From Microstegium vimineum (lineage: Eukaryota; Streptophyta; Magnoliopsida; Poales; Poaceae), in NCBI GenBank assembly GCA_022036555.1, contig CM039126.1, positions 15,409,263 through 15,473,262 of the forward strand: a stretch of DNA of 64,000 bases. The letters run 5' to 3'. The position numbers and the translations under genes are program-made. Positions 55,641 through 64,000 of the stretch are shown piece after piece. Every line of letters starts with the position of its first letter. Within the stretch, counting starts at the first letter, position 1. The notes under the pieces are model-generated. The model did not search any database. It saw only the letters and a program-made list of their open reading frames with translations, and was not told the origin of the DNA.

Positions 55641-57054
55641 AGCATTGACAGCATATACTTGACTACATCATCTTTGCAGACAACAGTGCATTCGGCCGAC
55701 AGTAAATAATGCCTTAATTTAATGCAAGAGAAATATAAACATAAGCACAATCTTTCTATGGCCGAATACCTGGTTTCAGCATCCACCAATCTTCTGCTCA
55801 GGTAATATATCACACGTTCTTTCCCCTCAAACTCTTGTATTAAGGCTGATCCGATAACACCGTCATCGGCAGACAAATATAACCTGAAAGGCTTCCCGTG
55901 TTGAGGTGGAACCAAGACTGGAGGATTTACCAAGTATCTTTTAATCTCTTCTAAAGCCGATTGTTGCTCCTCTTTCCATGTAAACTCTTGATCGGCTTTT
56001 AATTTTAACAGAGGACTAAAGGACTTAATCTTATCAGATAGATTAGATATAAACCTTCTGATGAAATTAATCTTGCTGATCAAGGACTGCAACTCAGTCT
56101 TGTTCGTAGGAGTTACTACCTTGTTAATTGCATCGATAGACTTTCTGCCGATTTCAATGCCTCTCTGATGCACCATGAAACCCAGAAACTGTCCTGCCGA
56201 TACGCCAAATGCACACTTGTTAGGATTCATCTTTAACCCATGCTCCCTTGTGCACTCTAATATCTTCCGCAAATCGGCAAGATGCTTTTTGAAGTCTCCA
56301 GACTTGACCACCACGTCATCAATGTAGATTTCAACTATTGTGTCGATATGCTTATGAAAGATAAAATTCATTGCCCTCTGATAAGTAGCACCGGCATTCT
56401 TCAAGCCAAAAGTCATGACTACCCACTCAAACAAACCAACGTGACCTGGACATCGGAAAGCAGCCTTGGATGTCTTCTTCAGCCATGAATATTTGATTAT
56501 ACCCAGCATTACCATCCATGAAGCTAATAATTTGATGTCCAGCAGCAGCATCGATCAGCAGATCGGCAACGGGCATCGGGTAGCCATCCATCGGCGTAGC
56601 CTTGTTCAGATTCCTGAAATCAATGCAAACACGAAGTTTTCCATTCTTTTTATACACAGGAACCACATTAGAGATCCAATCGGCATATCGGCATTGCCGA
56701 ATAAATCCAGCTTCGATTAACTTAGTAATCTCAGCCTTAATATCGGGTAAGATAATAGGATTGCATCGGCGGGCCGGTTGCCGATGTGGCTGGAAACCAG
56801 ACTTGATGGTAACCGATGTTCAACTATCGATCGGTCTAAACCAGGCTTCTCTGTATAATCCCAAGCAAAACAATCTTTATTCTCTTTCAACAAATCGGTT
56901 AACTGTTGCTTACATTGGGAATCTAATTTAGCGCTAATAAAAGTAGGCCTAGGTTTACTACCATCGCCGATGTCGATCTCGAGCAAGTCATCGGCAGACG
57001 TAAAGCCTTGCCCCAATTTTCCGTCATCGGCGAACTGATCCATTAAGACTCCTC
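55589..57054 (-). pseudogene. Reverse transcriptase of outer gypsy element
   Basis: RT blocks are spread over three frames: 57043-56717 (SQCKQQLTDLLKENKDCFAW), 56666-56427 (VPVYKKNGKLRVCIDFRNLN, FMDGNAGYNQIFMAEED) and 56551-55589 (FEWVVMTFGLKNAGATYQRA, EIYIDDVVVKS). Shifts lie near 56700-56815 and 56475. The catalytic Asp residues are intact. Confidence 0.88.
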
Positions 57055-57963
57055 CTCAGGACCGACTGCTTGGATCGGCTTGATGCGGTAATCGGCAACT
57101 TTGAGGAACTCCTTGTCCCAGGTTTAGCCGGATATGCACCAGGTCTGCTCATAAGTGTCCAATTCTGCCGATGCAACAGTAGATGGGGCTTCACCGCGGA
57201 CGACCTCAATTCTGTCCCCGATCCACTGTACCAGGCTCTGATGCATAGTAGAAGGGATACAGCAATTAGCATGGATCCAATCCCTTCCGAGGAGCAAGTT
57301 GTAAGTGCCTTTGCCGCTGATTACAAAGAACGTTGTCGGCAAAGTCTTACTGCCGATGGTTAAGTCAACACATACGGCTCCCATGGCGGTTGACACATTG
57401 CCTTCGAAGTCCTTGAGCTTCATGTCGGTCTCGACCAAGTCCTGATCACCTTTGCCAAGCTTTCTGAACACGACATAGGGCATTATATTGATCGACGCGT
57501 CACCATCCACTAGCATCTTGGTCATCGGCTGACCATCCACTCTGCCCTTAACAAACAGAGCCCTTAAATGTTGCCTCTCATCTTCGGCAGGCTTTTCAAA
57601 GATAGCCGTCATCGGATCCAGCACCAATTGTGCCATATCGGCAGCCTCTTCATCATCGCTGACGGGCGCCATGAACTCCATCGGCAACATGACAACCATA
57701 TTTATATCTGTCGATGGATCCCTGTCCTTACGCTTCGGCCTCCATTGCTTCTCTCCCAAGGGTTCTGTACTGTCATATAGGTCATCACGGCGCTGGCGCT
57801 GAATCCTCCTTTTCTGGGTCTTAGTCAAACTCTTAGGGCACCACAGAGGAAGCTTGGTCTTCCAGACATGTTGGTGCTGCTTTCCCCTGCTTACATCGGC
57901 ACTTCTTCCGATGTTGGGATCTCTGGAGAATATCTCTTCGTCAGGCACTCTAGCATTGGCCAT
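57055..57963 (-). pseudogene. Aspartic protease region of outer gypsy element
   Basis: Contains MLVDGDASINIMPY and YNLLLGRDWIHA. Unlike the inner copy the active site reads Asp-Gly-Asp instead of Asp-Gly-Gly, and a TAA at 57124-57126 follows CISG. Another shift near 58005 separates it from gag. Confidence 0.85.
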
Positions 57964-60708
57964 CTCCTCCAGCCCCCCCTGGTCAACACGCCTGCCAAGC
58001 CGATATGGGCACTGAGCTTGCCCCCCAGTCGATCATGTGCCGACCTGTTCTCTCTGAGCGGCCTGGCGTACCTGGGTGCCTGATCCTCAAAACAAGGTCG
58101 CTTACCTGACCGATCGGCTGTGTAGTACCCATTGCATTCTGGACAGTTATCGGCAGTGGGCAGCTTGATGCCTTCTTCCCAGCAATGAACGAAGAAGGGA
58201 CACCTCCAGTGGTCCTTGTGTCTAAGCCATTCCCGATGCTCTTCTTCTTCTTGCCGATACCGTTCTTCACGTGATTGCCGATGATCTCGCCTTGGCTGTT
58301 TGTGAGTGATCACCACCCCGGGAGCCCTGTTGGCACTGTTACCCTCATCGGCAACCTTCTTTACCTTTTCTGTCATCGGCAAACCTCCTTGCGTCGTGCT
58401 CAGGCACTTGGCAGTTAGGGTCTACCGATGAGTTCCTTCTGGCAGCTTTCGATGTCAGCACTCTGGTTTTTTCACTGATCTCCACCATATTGTTTGGGAA
58501 CGAGTGTTGATCTATCTTCATCGGTTTCTGGACTTTAGCGTTTTCGAACTTAATACGCCCAGACTCGATCTCCGACTGCAACTGCTGCCTGAATACTTTA
58601 CAGTCATTGGTACTATGTGAGGTTGCATTATGCCACTTGCAGTACCTAATCTTCTTGAGCTCTTTGGCCGATGGAATCACTTGGTTGGGCGCCAACTTGA
58701 TTCGCCCCTCTTGCAGCAACAAGTCAAACATCCTATCGGCCTTGGTGATGTCGAACGTGAACCTCTCAGTCTCCTTTTGGCCGAACGGACAAGACACGGG
58801 CTTCTTATCCTTCACCCATTCGGCCGCATCGACATTCAGCTCTTCATCCAATCCAGAATCTTCTTCTTTCCCGATGAAGGTCACCTTCTTGTTCCACGTC
58901 TTCCTGGGCTCAAAGGCTTTGATATCCTGATCGGCAATCCTCTGCACCAGATGACTTAGGCTCTCAAACTCTTGGGACGCGTACTTGTCCTTGATGTGCG
59001 GCAGTAACCCTTGGAAGGCCAAATCTGCCAGTTGCCGATCATCAAGCACCAGACTGTAGCACTTGTTCTTTACGTCCCGCAGCCTTTTCACAAAGCTTTC
59101 TACCGATTCGTCGTTGCGTTGCCTCATTTTGACCAAATCGGTAAGCTTCTTCTCATGTATGCCAGCAAAGAAGTACTTGTGAAATTGCCTCTTCAGATCG
59201 GCCCATGTAATTATAGAATTTGGAGGCAACGATATGAACCATGTGAAGGCCGATCCAGACAATGATGAAGAGAACAATCTCACCCTTAATTCCTCCCTGC
59301 TGGCAGCTTCTCCGCACTGGATAATGAAGCGGTTGATGTGCTCCATTGTTGACGTGTCGTCTTGGCCGGAGAACTTGGTAAAATCGGGCACCTTGTACCG
59401 ATTTGGAAGAGGAATCAAGTCATATGCAGGAGGGTACGGAGTCCGATAGGAGTATGTGTTGACCTTGGGTTTGATGCCGAATTGCTCTTTTATGACTTCA
59501 GTAATCTTACCGACCCAGTATGCATCCTGCTCTTGCCGACTCATTGGCTGGTTGTCGACTGGTGGAGTCGGCTGACGCGCCTCTTGAAGATGCGTAGTAG
59601 TTGCAGGCGTAGCACCAGTCATCTGAACACTATGCATCGGTTGACTTACCGATGGATAGTTCTGCACACTTGGCGGATTTGGCTGAACTGTCACATTCAT
59701 CGGTTGTTGTACCGATGGTCCGCTCTGAGTGTAAGTTGGGCCTCCATAATGATACATCGGTGCGCCAGGCTGCTGAGCCGGTGGTTGGTTGACCCATCCA
59801 GGATTATAAAGCATCGGCATATGACTTACCGATGGATGATAGCTGACCGGAGCATGCGGATCTTTAATTCTAGAGCAATTAATCACCAGATTACCCTGGG
59901 GGACCGGCACTCCAGCTTGAGAATTAACCACCAGAGATTGACTGCCGGTGGTTATAATGTGTTGCATCGGCACAGAGCTTGCCGATGGTGGCATCAGAGG
60001 TATCTTGGGGATTACTTGGAGATCATCTGATGGCACTTGTATGGTTGGAGCAGGCGCAGAGTTGTGCATCATATGGGCCATCGGCTGTGACTGTATTGTC
60101 AACGCCGTAGAGTTCCTCCAGGCTGAACTATCTCCCTGCACGAGATTAGAACCAGCATATAGATTCGGAGGCATGTCGTATCCCCACCAGTTAGCAGGGG
60201 CTAGTCCCGAAGTCGCCGACGCGGCTGGGTCTGGGTTGAGCTTGGTGATGTCGCCAGCGTTCGGCCTTGGTGATGTAGCCACATCGGCAGACGGTTCCAC
60301 AGGGGTGGAAGACGCCATTGGGGCTGCCGATGGGCTCGTAGATGCCAATCCGGGTTGATGGTACGCTGGACCGACATATCGCGGTGCATGCCCTTCTTTG
60401 AATGTTTGTGCGACGGCATTATAAACAGTATTGGACAGCACGCTGGAGTGGTTAATCAAAGCTTGACTTACGGCGGCATTAACCATCTCTTGTAGCTTGC
60501 CAGGGTTGGCGTCGTACGTGACCTGCCGTGGCAACGGCGGATCTTGCTTCTGAATTGCTTCGCCACTCCTGCTGAGGCTGAAGGATTTGAGATATAGCTG
60601 CTTGTATTCCTCCATAGCCCGCTCCATGGCCTGCTTCTGATCATCTTTCAGATCGGCCTCAGAAACTTCAATGACATTCCTCTGGTTGACATCGGCGTGA
60701 TCACCCAT
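57964..60708 (-). pseudogene. Gag of outer gypsy element
   Basis: The start is ATG at 60706-60708 (MGDHADVNQRNVIEVSEADL). The long open frame 60708-58345 (787 codons) covers the Pro/Ser-rich N-terminus, the gag core (RYKVPDFTKFSGQDDTSTME, GSAFTWFISLPPNSIITWAD) and YCKWHNATSHSTNDC. One shift near 58355 and one near 58005 break the junction to protease. It is more complete than the gag of the younger inner element and has only one copy of the 37-residue repeat. Confidence 0.9.
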
Positions 60709-60732
60709 GCCGAATGTGTAGATCTGTATAAT

Positions 60733-60760
60733 CGGGTCCCACTGGGCGTGCCAAAAGAGG
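60733..60760 (-). promoter_or_regulatory. Candidate primer binding site, outer element
   Basis: The minus strand after the LTR reads CCTCTTTTGGCACGCCCAGT then GGGACC. The TGGCACGCCCAGTGGGAC part has the form of a PBS (TGG first); the tRNA is not assigned. Confidence 0.6.
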
Positions 60761-61904
60761 TGTTGACACAAAAAGCGTCAGATCTGTGAACACCTCGGGC
60801 TATTACCCAAAGCTCGGTATTCCAGAGGCGTGCCAGTCGATTTGACCAATCAATCGACAAGGATGATAACTAGAACAAACTGAACGAGACGACAGCGATG
60901 CGCCCGGACGTCAAGGCTCAGATTGATCAAGGATAACTAGAGCAGAGCTGAACGAGGCAAACAGCGATGCGCCCGGATTACCAAAGCTCATAGGTACTCC
61001 CACGCGGAACTAGCAAGGATTTGACGGAGATCAGGATGATGCAGCCCGTCGAAAGCTTGAAGAACTCGTTGAAAACTACAGCTAATGCAGTAAAAGAGTA
61101 AATTGCGATGAAAAAGTAGAATAAGATAAAATTGGTTTGTTTTGAATTGGATTGGTTGTCTATTCCATAGCCCTCGGGCACATATTTATACTCCCGCATG
61201 GAGAGTTGTACAAAGACACGACACATATCCTTCCTAAAACAAACTCCTACTTTAAAGGAAACTGACTCGCGCAGGAGCCGGATAACAATATTTATTTCCT
61301 AAACAAACACACCTATTTTAAAGGAAAGCAACCGACTCATGCAAGAGTCGGACTCAAACTACTATAATAATATTGGTACAAAACACCAGTTTCCTTATTC
61401 TCTTCCTCGATGAAAACTTTCCATCGGCAGATCCCTTCAATCCGCGCCTTCCTTCTTTTGACCACCGGTAACCTTCTACTACTACCAAGCGCTAAGTTAC
61501 GCCCATCGGCATCGGCAACACTTTCCTGATCGGCAACATTTCTGATTAGCGTCCTTGTGCTGGTAACTCTTCACCAATCATCCCCATCGGCAATCGGCAA
61601 CCACCCTTCATCGGCAATCGGCAATGATCTCATCGGCAATCGGCAATGATTCTTCATCAGCCATCAGCAATGACTCTTCACCGGGCATCGGTAATGACTC
61701 TTCATTGGCAATCAGCTTCAGCAGAACTTCACCAATTAACCTTCGTCGGCAAAGATCATCTAGCCTTCATCGGCAACGCACTTGGTCCTCTGCAACAGTC
61801 TTATCAGCAATATTGGCTCAGAATTTTCCCGATGCCGATGGAGAACGGCTACTGACCAGTCAAGTCTCAGCCTACTTGACACGTGTCGAAAAACAGTGTC
61901 AACA
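60761..61904 (-). repeat. 5' LTR of outer gypsy element
   Basis: 1144 bp, TGTTGACAC to GTGTCAACA, with TATAAATATG at about 61191-61200. Followed on the right by CATGT, the target duplication. Confidence 0.95.
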
Positions 61905-61965
61905 CATGTTGTTTCCGTCCATTTTTATCTCTACTAGTTAGAGGTCCCAAATCACACAAGTGTTA

Positions 61966-62252
61966 GAGCATCTTCAAGAGTCTTTCTAAATCTCACTCTC
62001 TAAATCATCATTTAGAGAGTCATTTGCATAAAAATCGTTTTGTATATCTTTTCATTTTCGAACAGCTTTTCTAAATCTCATGCATACTCTAGAGAGTCAT
62101 TCTCGTATTCTATATTTAGCTAGCGAAAAATTCGGAATAGAGAATGACTATATTTAGAAGACCATTTAGATAAGCTGTTGGATAGTAATTTTTCATCAAA
62201 ATTTATATTCCTAGCATATAGGAAGGATATGGAGAGTCTTTTGGAGATGCTC
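61966..62252. mobile_element. Tourist/PIF-type MITE, 287 bp
   Basis: Ends read GAGCATCTTCAAGAGTCTTT on the left and GAGCATCTCCAAAAGACTCT on the right (complement), flanked by TTA on both sides (61963-61965 and 62253-62255). The interior has several TCTAAATCTC and TAGAGAGTCATT units. A 3 bp TTA duplication fits PIF/Harbinger. Confidence 0.88.
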
Positions 62253-62255
62253 TTA

Positions 62256-63059
62256 GTTATCTTCTTCTTCTATCCTGAAATATATAAGAAAATAAGAAAT
62301 CAAGGGTTCAAAATTTGTAAATAGAATTATAGGATGTTCTAGGTCCTCAGCTCCTCTCTCTCCTCTGTTTATTAACCGAACATCCCTTTTCTTCTAAGTA
62401 CAACTTATCTTCCCTTCTAATTCTTGGCAATAAATAATACCATGCAAATATTCTGTTTAAACTAGGAAAGCAATAACCGAACTACTCACACTCTCCTAAT
62501 CAGTGAGGGTAACACGGTACTTTGCCATGTTTTTTATTTTGTCTTATCGAAAATGTCTTTGATTCCTTATATTTGAGGGCGCAAGGAGTATAGGAAAGAA
62601 AAGATAAAATACATGACATATATAAGTAAGGTTTTGAATTTAGGTGCTAAATAGAAAAGAGAGAGAGAGGGAGAGAGATTTTTTGTGGTGTCAATGTGTC
62701 ATACACAGAATTTTGTGTTGAACAAAAAGTCGTAAAAAAGCATGCTTTAAAAAATTCATATTCGTAAATTAGCATGGCTGACTTGGCACAACCCGCACAA
62801 GGCTCTACTCCAATCGGTCGCTCTACTCAGTCCTCACCTGCTCCACACCGAACCTCACGGCACCAAGTCACTGACACGTGGGGCCGGACTTGCAACGGAA
62901 CCCGTACCAAACGGATTCTCTTCCCCTTCGTCTCCCCCCCCCCCCCCCACTCTTCTCTCTAAAACCCTCCCAAAACCACGGCGCTGCTCCGATCCACACC
63001 CACCCACCCCCCATTGATCCGCTCCTCCTCCCCACCACCACCACCCGCGCGATCTCGGC
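62256..63059. other. Upstream region of the ERF-type gene
   Basis: AT-rich sequence with a short GAGAGAGAGG tract (62660) is followed by a GC-rich leader. A C15 run lies at about 62934-62948 and AAAACCCTCC at about 62960. No TATA box close to the gene is convincing. Confidence 0.5.
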
Positions 63060-63732
63060 ATGGACGACGCGAACAACCACCTCCGCCCAAGCCACACCGC
63101 CGGGGCCGCGTGGTCCGAGTCCGCTTCGCCGATTCCGACTCCGACAAATGCCACCGCCAGCACCAGCGCCACCGCCTCCTCAACCAGATCAGCCAGCCAC
63201 TCCCCTCATTCCCCGCCTCCACCCTCACCCCCGCCCCCAAAAGGAACCGCCTTGGCGGCGCCCTGCCGTTCCGCGGCGGTGCGGCGGCGGCCATGGGGCA
63301 AGTACGCGGCGGAGATCCGGGACCCGGGCTCGCAGGGAAGCGCCGGTGGCTCGGGACCTTCGAGACCGCCGAAGAGGCCGCCGCCGTCTACGACGCCGCC
63401 GCGCTCCGCATCCGTGGCCGCCGCGCCGTCACCAACTTCCCCTCCGCCGCCGCCGTGGCCCTCGCGCCGGCGCCTGCCCTCGCCGCTCCGTCCCCACTGC
63501 GTCCCGGCAGCACCCTGAGGCCGAGACCTCCTCGGCGTCCACGGTGGTCGATGCCGGCGCTGGCGGCGACGACGAGGTCACCGGTGTGCCGTTGTCGTGG
63601 TTCGGGGACGGCGGACCGCTCGAGCTCTTGGACTTCAGCTTGCCCCCAACGGCGGCCAAGCGAGGCCAGTGGGAGGAAGAGGAGTTCGGCGATCTCGGTG
63701 ACCTTGATCACCTCTTCGACTTGCCTCTCTGA
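63060..63732 (+). pseudogene. AP2/ERF transcription factor, CRF-like (group VI), frameshifted
   Basis: The ATG at 63060 gives MDDANNHLRP. The next frame has PHRRGRVVRVRFADSDSDK, similar to the CRF motif. The AP2 domain is split: PFRG, then VRRRPWGKYAAEIRDP in the ATG frame, then GKRRWLGTFETAEEAAAVYD and GRRAVTNFP. The acidic C-terminus (LSWFGDGGPLELLDFS, GDLGDLDHLFDLPL and TGA at 63730-63732) is in a third frame. At least four single-base shifts are needed, yet no stop codons or amino-acid decay are evident. Either a recent pseudogene or indel errors in very GC-rich sequence. ERF proteins bind GCC-box DNA; CRFs act downstream of cytokinin. Confidence 0.75.
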
Positions 63733-64000
63733 CGAGACCCGCCCGCCAATTTTGCCCTCTGCTCTGGAAATGGGACGGGACGTGACGCCGGTGAGAATTT
63801 TCTGTTTATAATAGTTTAGTTGGAATCGAAATAGAATTCAGAGATCAAAATTCTTGTTTTTGTTTGCTCCGGTGAGCGGTCAGTGATGAGTGAGCAATTC
63901 CAGTTTTGATTGTCTGACGAGTTGTTTTGAGAGCGCATTGGATTCAATTGGAGAGGTCAGTGCAATGCAGCAGTCTTTGTATGACGACTGATCTGTCATC
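63733..64000. other. 3' flank of the ERF-type gene
   Basis: Probably 3' UTR followed by flank. The window ends without another recognisable feature. Confidence 0.4.

Larger units (their letters stand above)
34452..61904 (-). mobile_element. Outer Ty3/gypsy (Tat-type) element with antisense PMD gene
   Basis: The 1144 bp LTRs at 34452-35595 and 60761-61904 are flanked by a perfect 5 bp duplication, CATGT (34447-34451 and 61905-61909). On the minus strand the order is LTR, candidate PBS, gag, protease, RT, RNaseH, integrase, then the 3' end of an opposite-strand PMD gene, PPT and LTR. A second element (38057-52443) is inserted in the PMD gene; without it the element is about 13.1 kb. By-eye comparison of the LTRs gave about 22 differences (1.9 %). 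Long size, pol order and an antisense gene after integrase fit the Tat lineage. Confidence 0.92.

Noticed and set aside
34452..61904. Single 27 kb giant retroelement with four LTRs
   Set aside because: LTR lengths (1144 and 1028 bp), two separate target duplications and the exon split at 38056/52444 show two nested elements.

Overview
The window is nuclear DNA of a grass (Poaceae). The evidence is nested plant LTR retrotransposons, CACTA (En/Spm), hAT and Tourist/Stowaway-type elements, spliced genes with GT-AG introns, a plastid cysteine desulfurase (NFS2) fragment, KIB/DUF295 fragments and an AP2/ERF gene. The CACTA termini and TGCCGAGTGC-type repeats suggest a panicoid-like grass, but I cannot name a species. 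I saw no tRNA, rRNA, CRISPR or prokaryotic feature. Most of the 64 kb is transposon; plausible host genes are few and small.

Layout. 1-950: end of an LTR (minus strand) inserted inside a CACTA transposase gene. 951-13002: a CACTA element running to its right terminus, with a decayed TNP2 gene (DUF4218/DUF4216 domains) interrupted by a solo gypsy LTR (2780-3941), then a second gene encoding Transposase_24/DUF8039 and a Ulp1-type protease. That second gene is split by a second TNP2 copy flanked by 371-373 bp direct repeats. 13335-14430: copia gag-pol fragment. 16810-18747: 3' half of a plastid NFS2 (SufS) gene, cut by a 5'-truncated LINE (18809-20800). 20801-26150: two tandem KIB/DUF295 fragments separated by a deleted CACTA element (22648-25627). 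26357-27257: a hAT-like element. 27462 to about 29050: a non-autonomous CACTA. 29256-29783 and 32992-33537: two intact tandem paralogues of an unrecognised small grass gene, with MITEs and a gypsy gag relic between them.

34452-61904: a 27.5 kb nest. An outer Ty3/gypsy element of Tat-lineage type (LTRs of 1144 bp, TSD CATGT) contains a younger element of the same family (38057-52443, LTRs of 1028 bp) in the same orientation. The younger element in turn contains a copia solo LTR. Each gypsy element has gag-protease-RT-RNaseH-integrase on the minus strand. Each also has a five-exon gene on the opposite strand, starting just inside the 3' LTR and converging on pol. That gene encodes a plant mobile domain (PMD), a low-complexity linker and a C-terminal coiled coil. 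The nest is saturated with the short motif GCCGAT/ATCGGC in LTRs, both coding strands and introns. This is the most interesting system in the window. 61966-62252: a MITE. 63060-63732: a CRF-type AP2/ERF gene whose domains are recognisable but spread over three reading frames.

How the parts relate: the CACTA transposase, Transposase_24/Ulp1 protein and terminal repeats would have formed one mobile system, now broken. The gypsy elements carry a complete but mutated retrotransposition machinery plus the antisense PMD gene. Nesting order, TSDs and LTR divergence agree on a timeline: outer gypsy, then inner gypsy, then copia insertion and its reduction to a solo LTR.
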